Source of the DNA: Platerodrilus igneus
Lineage: Eukaryota > Arthropoda > Insecta > Coleoptera > Lycidae
NCBI GenBank assembly: GCA_036346225.1
Contig: JARFIW010001082.1
Coordinates: 1,922,001-1,986,000 of the forward strand
Length of the DNA: 64,000 bases
Reading direction: 5' to 3'
Shown: in pieces, positions 1-12,226 of the stretch
How positions within the stretch are numbered: position 1 is the first letter of the stretch
Layout of the letters: every line of letters starts with the position of its first letter
Made by a program: the position numbers and the translations under genes
The notes under the pieces: generated by a model
What the model saw: the letters and a program-made list of their open reading frames with translations, nothing else
Told to the model about the DNA's origin: nothing
Database searches by the model: none

Positions 1-47
1 CATCTAGATGGTCTGTTTTCAAAACACATACGAAAGGTTTAACTTTT

Positions 48-1080
48 AGGTTTTTAAGCTCAACGAGGTGGGCGAGTAGAATAGAACCTGTACGCCCTCT
101 CCGATTTAATTTGGCAAAAATTTATGATGCCTTAATAGAAATAATTAAAGATGGAAATTTAATTAGCACTCATGCTGTCAAAACAAGGAGCGAAGCAACA
201 GGAATTGCTACAAAACTGAAAACGTAAACATTTATATACAAACTGCTTACATGTGCTCAATAAGTATAATGTTACAAAGTGTAACATGCCATTTAGAAGA
301 TACTACTAAACCGTTAAAAATGTTATTTTCAAACTAAGAAACATAAGAAATGATGAAGAATTTGAATTGATGCTCAGTTAAGCTACAGACATTGCAAGAT
401 TGTTAGAAATCAAAACACAGTTTAAAAAAGATGTTTTGAGTACGAAGGCCATGACGATTGAATATTAAACCAAAAACAAAAATTTAAAGTGATGTGTATT
501 TTTACATATTAGATGTTGCCCTACGATCAGCAACAGAATGTTTTGAACAGTTCCAGGAACATAAAAAGCATTTTGGGTTTCCCTATAACAAAGCTCAACT
601 TAAAGATTTGAATAACGAAGAATTGCTCTCGCGTTGTAATAATTTAGAGACTATTTTAACACACAATGATTCAAAAGATGTGGATGGAAAGGAACTTTAT
701 AAAGAAACTGACTTTATCTCAACTCAGCTTAAGAACGGTGACGCAATTGAAGTGCTGGATTATATAAATCGCAACCACGCCCAATATTGATATCCAAAGT
801 GTTTCGTGACCCTTCGTATTTTGTTAACTCTGCCCATGTCAGTGGATAGTGCCGAACATAGTTTTTCTAGACTAAAACTGATTAAAAGTTACCCGTGGTC
901 GTCTAAGACTCAAGCAAACATAACAGATTTGGAATGCTATCCATTGAACATGATGTTATTTCTACTACAGAGGTTGACGAAATTGTTACCGATTTCGCAA
1001 CGACAAAAGCAAGAAAAACTGCTTTCAAATAATTTACGCCGACAGTGTATAGTGAAGAATAAAACAAGAAAAACCGTTTA
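48..1080 (+). pseudogene. hAT transposase remnant (zf-TTF/DUF4371 type), C-terminal half
   Basis: Three collinear coding pieces of one hAT-superfamily transposase are visible. Positions 48-227 carry the STRW...R block typical of the middle of zf-TTF/DUF4371/ZMYM-like transposases. Positions 494-790 are a helical segment of the RNase H-like insertion region. Positions 806-1080 carry the C-terminal dimerisation block around LRILLTLPMSVDSAEHSFSR and LKLIKSY. Stops and frameshifts separate the pieces, and the last one drifts out of frame after about 950. The catalytic N-terminal part lies to the left of the window or is lost. Known role of the family: cut-and-paste transposition with 8-bp target duplications. 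The same family recurs at 27.9-29.8 kb and 44.7-49.2 kb. This copy is old and certainly inactive. Confidence 0.8.
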
Positions 1081-1210
1081 GTTTAGACTTTTTTGGAAAT
1101 AATTTTGGTGTTTTACCATAGGTAGTATTCTATACTATACGTAAATAAAATAGTCAATATTTAAACGTTTTCCTGAATTTAACGAGCTACAACTTATATG
1201 GTATATATGG

Positions 1211-3138
1211 TATATATATATATATATATATAAATATTTCCTAAGATTAAATGCTCCACCCTGTATAATATGTGTATTGTAAATACATTGCCATTAGTGT
1301 GCAAAACGAAAAAAACAATTCTGTGCTTGTAAATAATCATTCTAACATAAATACAAAGCCATTCGTTTGTTATAAAAATGCACTTTTTGTGTATACAAAA
1401 CACGTTTTAAGTTACCGTAAAAGCAAAACACACTTCCCGTGTATTCAAAACCCCAATTTTAAATCGATAATACAGCCGTGTGTATTAATGTAAGCCGTAC
1501 ATATAAAATAATTAATCGTTAAGAAATACTGTAAAACGAATTTCAATCTTTAGACGATATAAACTGTATACCTTATGAAAATCGATCACTTTCAAGCGTA
1601 TTATAAGTACAAAGCCATTTGCTTGTTATGAATATACATTAACAATACGTTTTGTTTGCCGTATAAATGAATATTTTACTTCAATTATAAGAATGCAAAT
1701 CGTTTGCATTATGAAGCAATTAAAGCTTTAATTAATCATATTTTTCGACTCCCATGTGTGTACAACAAAATTCAATTTTAAATAAAACATTCTCCAAGCT
1801 TCGGAATCAAGAAATTTCGTATAAACTAATTACATAGACAAACGTTTATTCTAAGAAGCCGCAGGGACGTTAAATATTCCTAAATTCGATAAGAATTATT
1901 TATTATCGTTCACATTACTACAGGATAGATTGCGACGCCACATTAACCTCGTTGTGTTGGACAAAGACAAACGACCGCGGTGAATCGATGCTAATGAGGT
2001 AATAAACTGTGGAATTTACAGAAATCTGATACCCTTGCGGTGTACTATGTTCCATACGGATCTAGAAAACTCGGGAGAACCATGACGTAATTAAATAAAA
2101 ATATATAAACGGGAACTTTATTAAAAAAGATTCCTTCGATTTGATTAATTCGATTCATCTCGATTTACGCGATCGACAATGTATTAATTCATAATTTCGC
2201 GTCAACCAAGTAAGAGTAACGTTGATTATGCTGTCAAAATAACATAAAGAGTTTAAGTACGAAATAGTTTGAAATATGGAAGTTATTAAATGCAGTTATT
2301 TGATTTTGTAATCTACAATGAAAATGGAACATTCTTTAATACAAAGAGCAAATTTGATGCCAAATCAATTATTAAATCGAAAATGCACTTTCGGTAACTG
2401 ATGTTCGAAATGGAGATTGTAAGCGAATATAGTTGATTTTGTAAACTGGGATTTGAACGTCAATTTAAAAATAGAAGCAGAAGGTATTTAATGTTGTTAA
2501 TTACGAACTGGATAAGAGTTTTGTGGATTTCGCAAGTATTAATTTTAAATTATTCTGGTTAAAACTGAGATTTCAGCATTTTTGTCATTCGAATTTAAGG
2601 TAGAATAAGTCTTAATCATATACTATTTTTTTCTAAAGATATTTACCACAATGTTTGTGGTCAGAGTTCGAAACACTTTGACCTTCAAATAGAGTTTCTG
2701 TCAGGGATTTTTGGCCAAACAACCTTACAAGCGTGAGAATAAAAGTCTGGTACACTATCTACAAGGTAAGAGATTTTAGCTCTGTAAATTGTAAGCAACA
2801 TTATTAGGCGAGGAACATTTTGATAATTTAGTAAATAGGTATTTGTTAGGAATAATCTTATGTTTAAAAGAAACTGCGTTGTAAATGTTCTATATTCTTT
2901 TGTATGAGAGAAAATTGTTTTTGAATGTATAGATGCTTATGATATTGCTGTGTTTGATTTCATTTTGTATATTCCATTACTTCAATTCAAAGAAAAGTTA
3001 GAAAGGAAAGTAAGTCAGTAATTTCAAATTTTACAATTTGTTGTACCTGTATCACAACACTTATTTAACGGCATCCCAACGTGCGACCGTTGTCACAGCA
3101 CTAATTTAGCGACGCACAACGCCAGGCGTTGCAACAGC

Positions 3139-3175
<37 letters not shown>
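1211..3175 (+). repeat. Repeat family R1, copy A (non-coding, bounded by TA runs)
   Basis: About 1.9 kb with no usable reading frame, between a (TA)n run at 1211-1232 and another at 3143-3175. Long stretches align with copies at 25945-27903 (+), about 41000-42245 (+), about 51240-52640 (-) and 56257-57768 (-). Shared landmarks are CCACCCTGTATAATA near the start, AAACGTTTATTCTAAGAAG about 0.6 kb in, and a CTGTCAGGGATTTTTGGCC block near 2700. The last 100 bp (3050-3142) holds two or three hairpin minisatellite units with CAACGCCAGGCGTTG and TCACAGCAC cores. No transposase is present, so it is either non-autonomous or an untranslated part of a larger element. Confidence 0.7.
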
Positions 3176-3177
<2 letters not shown>

Positions 3178-3787
3178 CTATGTAATTTGAAGATTAGAAA
3201 TAGATAGATAGGTCATACGTAAAGCTAGTGTGTGTAGATTCCACTTTTATAAAAGTTAATTAGGTGTTTTAAAAATTTAAGGTATTGATTATTCAGTTTA
3301 ATGTAGGAATTTTAGAGTTAGTTTCAATATAGTTTCAGCTTTGCATTTCATTTGTAAGAAAATATCATAATATTTAGAACGATTAATATTATACATCTAT
3401 CAAGAAGGATCGAATAGTAAGTGTACAGGATGAAAACGCAGCTTTAATTATAATATAAATACCGTACAATGCGTAAAAAGCTTTTTCAAATTTCTTTAGC
3501 GTAGGATCGATAATCTTAAGGGCATCTTTTAGTAAAGTGGAAACATTTCAATACCGTTTAGCGTAAGATAGCATTCGAAAACTCGAGCTTGCTATGAATA
3601 GAAAAGAAAGTCAATATTTTCTACGAATACAAATAAACCTTAAGGCAGACACGGGTCGATTTTACAAACAAAGACGGGCTTTGTTCCAGCATATGAAGGA
3701 CGGAGATGTAAATGTCAAATATCAGTTAGACTTCGTAACAAACAAGCGGACAAGAATAAACTAGAAGCTATAAGCCGGAGCAAGATA
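3176..3787. other. Unassigned AT-rich sequence
   Basis: About 600 bp between the end of R1 copy A and the LINE target duplication. I see no coding potential, RNA gene or repeat I can match elsewhere in the window. Confidence 0.5.
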
Positions 3788-3799
3788 GAAGATGTTTGT

Positions 3800-4856
3800 C
3801 ATCATCATTAGGTCTTCAGTTCTAGAACTGGTTAGACGCGTACCATCATTGTTTCCTATTCTGAACTAACCTACAGATTTCCCTGAAATTTGCACAGTTT
3901 GCATCAATAACTATCTCATCTAGGTCTACATATACCTCTTTTTTCCTATCTCTGCTTGTAATATATCCCATACTATTCCCCAAAATGCCTTAGAACGTAT
4001 TCCGCCCTTCTATTTCTCTTATTCCCCAGATATCCTTGTTCCCCTACTATTTCTATAACTTATTTGTTATTATCTTTGTGTGTCCATGCTATCGTCCTCA
4101 TACATCTGAAGCACAGCATTTCAAAAGGCTGCAACCGTTTTTCTGTCTGCGTTTCAGACTGCCCGTACTTCATAGGCATACTGTGGTTTGCTCCACACAT
4201 ATGCTTTCAACAATTTTCTTCTTGTTCTATGTTTGTTGCCTTTCCTCATAACCGCTGTTCTTTCTTGTTAGATGCAGTTCGATCATCTTCTATCGTTTTA
4301 CAGTTATACGCCCTATTTCTCCGACCTTTAGTGGTTGTGAAGGGAGGTAAGCAACCTGTGGCTGCCAAGTTCCCCCAGCACTTAACCATTTAACGATTTA
4401 ATATATTTTCCAATTTATCTTTTCGCACAGCCAACATTAGTTGGAGATATTTCGCAACCAACAACTAGTTGTTTATACTAATCATCAGATTTAACTGCGC
4501 TTATTTTTTCGTCATTAGGTTTTCCGTCTCAAAACTAGTTGGACACGTGCCTGCACTTATTTATATTCTGAGCTAGCCTACATAGTTCCCTGAAATTCTT
4601 ACACAGCATGTGTATTCAGCTCGTTCCCCTTCTATTATTTTCTAATTTTATGCCCTATTTTACCGAGATTCAGCGAAGGAGGTTAAGCAACCTGTGGCTA
4701 CCAAGATCCCCCAACACTTAGACATTTGCCGAAATAATGGTTTTCCAGTAAATCCTTTCACACACTTAACATTATTCGAGAATATTGCCCAACCAATTCT
4801 TGTTGTTACTTATAATAATCATCATATTTAAGCACAGTTATCTTTTCGTCCTTAGT
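3800..4856 (-). repeat. Tandemly reiterated 3' tail of the RTE LINE
   Basis: Read leftward, the main ORF end (4857) is followed by a spacer block at about 4856-4660 containing, on the plus strand, GCAACCTGTGGCTACCAAGA. Then comes a second short piece of the ORF C-terminus (about 4640-4515), a second diverged spacer block (about 4500-4310), and a third longer C-terminal piece (about 4290-3800) ending in the ATGATGATGA tail. The third piece matches the main ORF from about 4860 to 5360. All three lie inside one pair of target duplications. Confidence 0.7.
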
Positions 4857-7771
4857 TTATACATTTTGGGATTGGTTGGATGCGTATCTCCATTGATTTC
4901 TATTCTGGGCTAGCCTACACATCTCCCTGAAACCCCTACAGCCTACATCTTTTACTATCTGTTTGCAGTAGTCTAACCTAGGTCTGCCTCTTCTTCTCTT
5001 TTTTCCTATCTCTGCTTCTAAAATATTCCGCACTATTCCCTCATGCCGTAGTATGTGGCCTATCAACCTATCTCTCCTATTTTTTACCGTTTTCCACATA
5101 TTTCTTTCTTCCCCTACCATTTTTAGTACCTCTTCGTTCTTAACTTTGTCTGTCCATGATATCTTCATCATACGTCTGTAGCACCACATTTCAAAGGCTT
5201 CTACCTTTTTCTTGTACGCTTCTCCTACTGTCCAGGCTTTACAGCCGTACAGTGCTGTGCTCCACACATATGTTTTAAGCAATCTTTTCCTTGTTTCTAT
5301 GTTTGTGGTCTTTGAGCACAGTAGTTGCTTTTTCTTGTTAAATGTAGCACGACCTTGTGCTAATCTTTGTTTTATATCTTTTGTGCTTTTTCCATCTTGC
5401 GTTATTTGGCTTCCTAGGTAGCAGAAATCCTTAACCTCTTGTAAGTTCGTGTTACATACTTGTATTCTTGTTTTTGATTTATTTTCCTCACCTTTGCATA
5501 CTAAAACTTTAGTTTTAGTTTTGTTAATTTTCATACCGTATCTCTCTGTTAGAACCGTTTCCATTTCATTAAGAGCAGCTTCTAACTCTTCCTTGCTAGA
5601 CGCTAATACCGCTATATCATCTGCAAATCTAAGCATATCAATTTTTTGTCCCTGCATAGTAATTCCAAATGTCTTCCTGCATTTGACAGTATTCATTGCC
5701 TCTTCTATGTGCAAGTTAAAAATCAATGGGGATAGGGCACATCCCTGTCTCACTCCTTTCCTAATGTTTACTTCTCTACGTTCCTGCTCTAATTTTATTA
5801 CTGCTGTTTGCTCTTTGTATAAGCTATGTACTATTCGTCTATCCCTATAACTCATTCCAATCTTTTTGAGTATTTCAAACATTTTTTTCCATTTTACATT
5901 GTCGAATGCTTTCACCAGATCTACAAACCCTGTATACACGCTTTCCCCTTTTTCTATTGTTTTCTCCATTATCACCCTCAGAGCTAAAATAGCCTCCCGT
6001 GTTCCCCAGTTTCGCCTAAACCCAAATTGATCTTCTCCTAGTATTTCTTCCGCCCGTTTTTCCATTCGTCTTTGCACAATTCTAGTTAATATTTTTGACA
6101 CGTGTGCTGTCAAACTTATTGTTCGAAAATTTTCACATCTATCCGCGCCTTTCTTTTTTGGTATAGTTACTATGTGATGCTACGTTTGAAATCTTTGGGT
6201 ATCTTGCCTGTCTCATACATATAGCTTACAAGTTGGAAGAGACGTTCTGTTACTGCTTGTCCAGCTGCTTTTAGAGTTTCTGCTTGCACCTTATCTGTAC
6301 CCGGAGCCTTACCATTTTTCAGACTCTTTAATGCTAATTCAAACTCGTCTCTAAGTATAGGATATCCCAAGTCATCATTTTCAATGTCTGATTCCTGTTC
6401 TAATGCAGTTAGTTCCTCTCCTGCATATAAATTCCCTATATATTTTTGCCATCTACCCACTTTCTCTACGTTTTCTATGATGACGTTTCTTTGTGCGTCC
6501 CTTATATTTTTGCTATACGGTTTTATATCCCTAAAATTCATTCTAATTAATTTGTATGCTTCGTCTGTCTTTCCCATTTCCATCTTTGTTTGTACCTCTT
6601 TGCAGTTTTCATCAATCCATTGTTCTTTAGATTTCCTGCATTTTCGAATAATTTCCCATTTTATGGTTTTGTATCTCTGTTTTCCTGTTTCGTCTGATTT
6701 ATTTTTGTATTTTCGTCTTTCTTCTATTAAATTCAGGATATCCTTTGTTATCCATGGTTTCTTATTTTCTTTTTGTGTATACCCCAGAATATCTCTGGCC
6801 GCCATGTCTAGGCTGGATTTAATGTTATTCCATTCTGTTTCTACTTCCTTAGTATCAGATATTTTCCCGATATCATTCAGCAATTTATTTGACTTTTTTT
6901 CGAATCTTTCTTGAATATATTTATCTTTTAGTTTCTCTAAGTCCAAGTGCCTTTTTTTTAGATTTTTAAATTTAAGTGCGGCCTTCATAATTACGATGTT
7001 GTGGTCAGTATCTATATCTGCTTCTGTGTAGCTTCTACAGTTTTATACTTGATTCCTAAACCGTTGTCTAACAAGAATGTAATCTATTTGATATCTTCCT
7101 ATATCTCCTGGCATCTTCTACGTATATCGCCTTCTAGCATGATGTTGAAATAATGTGTTTGTGATGATTAAATTGTTCTTGTGGCAAAATTCTACCAGCC
7201 TATTTCCCCTGTTCTCGTGCCTAAACCAAATAAACCTACTACCGCTCCTTCCCTACCCTCACCTACCACGGCATTAAAATCCCCCGATATCTTTGTAGAT
7301 GGCTTCTACCTCTTCGTCACTGTAACTAGAGGTGGGCATGTATACTTGTATTATTACTGTGTTTACCGGTTTAGATTCTAATCTAACCATGAGTACTCTT
7401 TCGTTCTTTTGTAAGTAATTTTTTACACAGTATTCTATCTTTTTCCGCATAACTATCCCCACACCCAAATTTCCTTCCTCTGCTCCTGTATGAATTACCC
7501 TGAAGTCTCCACTCCAAAAATCCCCCGCTTCTGGCTACCGAACTTCGCTGATCCCTACTATGTCTAGTTTTAACCTATTCATTTCGATTTTTAGGTTCTC
7601 TAGCTTACCTACTTGCTTCATACTTCTAACATTCCACGCTCCGACTCGCAGAATGTTCCCGACTCTTATTTTTACCTTTCTAATCGCATCCTCCGAAGTA
7701 GTCCCCTCCCGGAGATCCGAATGGGGAACTATTTTACCTCCGGAATCTTTTACCCCAGAGAATGCCATCAT
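4857..7771 (-). pseudogene. RTE endonuclease-reverse transcriptase polyprotein, broken
   Basis: About 970 codons, reading leftward from an ATG at 7771. The N-terminal AP-like endonuclease shows GAWNVRSM (near 7640), the YMPTSS block (about 7350) and GDFNA (about 7265). A lysine-rich linker runs through 6988-6170. The reverse transcriptase spans 6170 to about 5100 with GFRRNWGTREAI, the VDLVKAFD palm motif, VRQGCALSPL and the catalytic FADD. The C-terminus ends SNQSQNV at 4857. The family reverse-transcribes its own RNA at nicked chromosomal DNA. Lesions include TGG-to-TAG stops near 7530 and 7125, a frameshift near 7270 and another between 6170 and 6113. The catalytic residues survive, so decay is moderate. 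Predicted proteins of this type are often labelled craniofacial development protein 2-like. Confidence 0.88.
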
Positions 7772-8539
7772 GTTTATTACAATTTAAGTACGCTGTGTAC
7801 TTGGGAGATAATGTGGTGGTTTCCCGTTGCCTTCCACATCGCGGTAGTGTGTCTTAGACTGCCATACCGACCCCTATGGTCTCTGCCAATCTAAGTACCG
7901 AAAGAGCCGCTGCCCTCTTTCGGACACCTGTCTTAGTCTGGTTACTCACTAACGACCCTACTACTTTGGTTGGACCTGTAGTTTGGCTCTTTAGCTCATT
8001 AGAACACGCAAGCCATTTCACCTGTTCTAGTAATTTAGAACTTCGGCAAGGTGCAGATCCATTCGAAATGGAAGATGTTTGTATAGATTTAAAATAGGGA
8101 GGAATTAAGAGATATAATTGGACGTTACAAGTAAGCGCATGACAGTTTAAAAGTTAGAGAGGGCACATATCCGTGTGGGATTCGTAATAACGAAGCATGA
8201 GAAAGAAAATGGCTGTAAATAAAAGAAAGAGAAAGGACTATGTTTGTTTCAATTGTAAGGCTTGAATCTAACAGGAATCGATTTCCGATGAGACTAGTTT
8301 TTCGGCGAAGACACCGACCGTTGGAAGGGTAGGAACGATTTTCTAGGTATTTTTCTGTGTTCGTATGTTAAAATTCATGGAGGGTGAAAACCGTTGGTGT
8401 TTGTTGACAAAATTAGGTAGAATTTTGTGGCGGTTGTGATTGGAATTTCAAGAAGCGAGCCGGCGGTTGGCAAAATACCGAGAATATTTGTTAATCCGGA
8501 GTGGAATTGTGCGAAACTTGGAAACAGGGAGGTACTTTT

Positions 8540-8870
8540 GGCTCTATATAAACACCTTAGAGATAAGGTTATAACAAGTTTTTCTTACTGGAGGTTAATT
8601 AGTTAGAGGTTATTTTTATATCCCCAAATATGACCAGTAACCTTTAAGGAAGGATTCCCTTAAAATGATGGGACGCAATTATCTTCCGACTATGCTAGGG
8701 GTCTATTCCTTGGGCAGAGTGTATGAGGATTGGTCGTGGTTCTTTTTACAAAGCATTATTTTATTACTAGGGCTAGATTCTCGACAAAACAGGGGTTTCA
8801 ACAGGGCGCCACCAAGTCTGTAATTTTAAACACAGGGTTTCCTTAAGGGAGACTTGGGCGTCCTTAAGGA
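8540..8870 (+). promoter_or_regulatory. Possible LTR/promoter block with TATATAAA
   Basis: CTCTATATAAACACC at about 8542 is followed 270 bp later by TTTCAACAGGGCGCCACC. That is an arrangement compatible with the R-U5 part of an LTR ending in ACA and followed by a GGCGCC-containing primer site. I see no matching second LTR and no retroelement coding next to it, so this is a weak suggestion. Confidence 0.2.
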
Positions 8871-11800
8871 GGAATACCGTATTAACTGCTGACGCAGGAG
8901 CTGTAAAGAAAATTTAATTAAATATACTAAAATGAGGACACAAGAAGCTTTCTCTTGCTACCTCATCTAAAAAGAACAACAAAGGTTAATCAAGCAACAA
9001 TAATATGAACACAGGTTTTGTTCTTTAAATACTAAAAAGGCTATTAAAGCTCCTTATTAAATTGGGTTTACCACTTTACTCTATTTGGTCTTATTCTTTG
9101 TCACCTTACTTCTGAACGTACTTGTTCAGAATAAAACAATTAATTAAGAAAATTAAATGTTGTTTCTTTAATTAAAAATTTGTACTTTCATAAAAATTGT
9201 AGATATAAAATTTATGTTTAAGAAAAGATAATACAAACTTCATCTACTCATAAGGTAGAATTATATATACAAAGAAAAAATATCAAGACTTCAAATGTTA
9301 CTTTAATTACAAAAATCTAATTTGAATATATACCAGAAATGTCAGATCTATTTTTTCTGTTTACACTTTATAAAACTTTAACTACTTCTCTATTAATTCA
9401 TTATTTAAAAATCGTAAGTGAAATCATACGTAAATGAAACATCAATAAGAACTCTTTAAGTTCACATTATTTTATAAAATTTAATAACTGTAATTGTAGT
9501 GAACTAATATTGTCCCAAAAATTTACTAAGGTCCTTTTTAATATGCGAAATGGATTTGTTAAAATAGATAGTTACCAAAATATTTTCTGAAGCAGCCTGA
9601 TATTAAAGATTGCCAAATGTAGACATGATGCAAGAAAAATTTAATCTCTTACCTTGGCTCTGCAGGTGTTCTTTACATGTTGTCTTCACAACATGTTTGG
9701 GCAGGTGTTTATACATACATTTTCAGAAAACAAGTGACGTCAAATCCACATGTTCCAGCGAACACGAACAGCTGCGTGACCCTTGGACTGGACCATGCTA
9801 ACTTCCATGCGTTTTTGTTATACGCACGAACTGGACCAACAAAATTCCAATACTTTCAAAAGCGTCTTCGGACTTAATTTATAAACCATAAAAATTTCTA
9901 CCTACCTTGTAGAACGTTCCTTTTACATTCCAACTTAGTGCTTTTCCATAACATAACACAAAATCCAACTATCCATCGTACGGTTGAAGGACGTTCATAT
10001 TTTACATTCACAAATGTAAAAGTAGAATTTTATTTTCTATTAAACACATCCTACTCGCTGCTTTAGTTTTGTAAAACCAGATAATACAAAACGACTTCTT
10101 AAAGTTGTTAATTATAATATAAAAATCTAGCTGGCGAATTCTACGAAGCGTTGAAAAACATATCTTATCGTACTTTTATGAAATCATTAAAGAATTGTTT
10201 TTTGTGTTATTTACACAAATGTCCAAAGAATTATTAAACGAGTTTATCTCAGTAGTTATCGAAACGAAGTTATTTATTAGAAGTCATTTAAAATCGACTT
10301 TTAAACGGAACGTTAAAACAAAAATATTAAAGATTATTAAAAATAAAATTACGAAGAGTGTAATTATGAGAAAGGAAATTTATCAAACAAACATCTTCTA
10401 CGAGTTAAATTATCAAAAGAGCAATTACCAAAAGAAAAAATAAGATAAGAGAAGAGAAGATAAGAGCGCTACAACAAATTATTTAGTTGATCTAATTAAT
10501 TAATATTTTAATTCTTATCATTGTTAAAATCACAAAGCCTAGTGTTTTAGCGCACTAGGGTTGTACTCCGCACAAAAAGCTAGGCGCAAGTTACACGCCG
10601 GAACCTTTAGTGGTTCCATTATTTTCTCTACGAGAGCTCTGGCAAAAGTGAGCGCAAATGTGCTATGCACTAAACAGGAAAGGTGTTTGGCCTTGATAAT
10701 AGTTGTATTAGTTTTCTGCGCCTGATGTTAGCAACCAAACTAACATTTCTGTATGGCGGTTAGCACATACAATATCGATACTTGTTTGTTTTAAAAATGG
10801 TTCGCATAATTTAATGACTTTACTTGACTTATTAGAACTAAAATTCGTTGATATAGTGTAGCGGTCAAAAAAACTTTTACAAGTTGAGGCTTTTTGACTT
10901 TCTTCGCTTGCCATCGAGGTTAACTCAAGCAGTAGTGAATAGTACTCAGTAATTTTTTAACAAATATTGTTAGTTGTAATTACACACAAGTTGATGTGTC
11001 GTGGTCATTAATTGGCGTTTTTGAAAATCTGAAAGTAAATACTGAATTAACAGCAAAGCTTTTATAAAGTATGTAAGTACAAACTATTGCTATTTGGGTT
11101 GTTGGAGCAAACAAGGCGTTCTAAGATGGAATGGTAATGGTGAATGTATCGAGTATTGATTGTTTGATTGTAAATGGAATTGTAATGGGAAATTTCGGAG
11201 GTTTGGAAGCACTTTCAATGGTTAATTAGGAAAGATTTGGATAGCAGCGTGCCGAGGGGAATGGTGTGACTCAACTTGGGGAGCGGTTCCATAGCCTAGA
11301 GTCATTCTAGACGGCAACATCATCAAGGGCTGGTTTGCAGATGCATGCAGTATAATGGTTACCAGGTAACTGCTTTTTATAAAACTTTGTTCTGGTGTTT
11401 ATTTGTTGTGATTTAACTCTTTCTGCTTTTGAGTGATTATTTCTATGAATTTGATGGAATTAAAATTTTATTGAACATTATATGTAAATGAAAACATATT
11501 TATGTAGAGAGGGATAATTAATGTAAGGATAGCAAGGCTGTTTTGTACAAAGTAAAGAGGACATTTGTTATTGCTGTGCTATAATTTTGCACACCGATTT
11601 AAAGAGTTTTACTGTGAGCTCATATTATGACAAGGAATAAAGTCAGGTATGAGGTTAACCCACTTACTTTAATAGGATATATGTATGATAAAATATACAA
11701 TCCAAACACTTTTCTTTTTTTAAATAAAAGGTTTCTAATTAAAGATATATTATTGTATGTCAGTGAACAGTTGTAATGAAAAGAGTTTTGGAAGATGTAA

Positions 11801-12119
11801 ATTTTATTTCGTATCATCGTGTCCATAGAGTGTGATGTATTTTGGTAGTTGTGTTATTTTGGATAGGATTGTAGGGAAGTATTTGTTTTTCAGATTACAG
11901 CATAGTGGCAGTTAGAAGGAGTTTGAGATTCAGGAGGCCAGGTAAGCTTCTTTGTTAGTTTCATAAGCATTGTAGGAACGGAGCGGAGCAGCCGAGGTAA
12001 ACTTCACGAGTCTAAGGAACTGAACTACACAATATAATAGCTTCCCAACAAGTGGGGCTTGAGTAAATAAAGCCAGAGCTTCACGAGCTTTACGATTAAT
12101 CAGTCAGTTACTTAAATAT

Positions 12120-12226
12120 TTATTACTGTTCTTCTATATTTAAAAATTTTAAATGTAATAAAAACCTCCCTGCATGTGGGCGCGACAAGGAGCGTCATTG
12201 CTTGTAACGCAAAACATGCTAGAACC
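12120..12226 (-). repeat. hAT-like element terminus
   Basis: Read leftward from 12226, the sequence opens CAGGGCCGGTTCTAGCA and soon has a GTCGCGCCCACATG block. This resembles the CAGTGGCGGCTCTAGAC terminus of the complete hAT at 44690. No partner end or target duplication was found, so it is probably a terminus-only relic. Confidence 0.3.

Larger units (their letters stand above)
3788..8082 (-). mobile_element. RTE-clade LINE insertion with 12-bp target duplication
   Basis: A minus-strand non-LTR retrotransposon lies between perfect 12-bp direct repeats GAAGATGTTTGT at 3788-3799 and 8071-8082, so the element itself is 3800-8070. Its 3' end, at the left, finishes in an ATGATGATGA-type tail (seen as TCATCATCATT on the plus strand), as RTE elements do. 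The 5' untranslated region (7772-8070) contains a GGCAACGGGAAACCACC block that is common upstream of arthropod RTE endonucleases. One long ORF encodes endonuclease plus reverse transcriptase. The target duplication shows that the unusual 3' end (3800-4856) is part of the same insertion. Smaller pieces of the same family lie at 14106-14270 and 38910-39035. Confidence 0.85.

Noticed and set aside
1211..3175. R1 as a Helitron
   Set aside because: The terminal hairpins are suggestive, but there is no 5' TC, no 3' CTRR after the hairpin and no Rep/helicase coding; insertion is next to (TA)n rather than between A and T of single sites.
5212..6914. Plus-strand Ser/Phe/Leu-rich frames
   Set aside because: Antisense shadows of the RTE reverse transcriptase.
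10708..10914. 68-codon minus-strand frame starting MASEESQKAS
   Set aside because: Plausible start but no family resemblance and no partner exon. Reported only as unassigned sequence.
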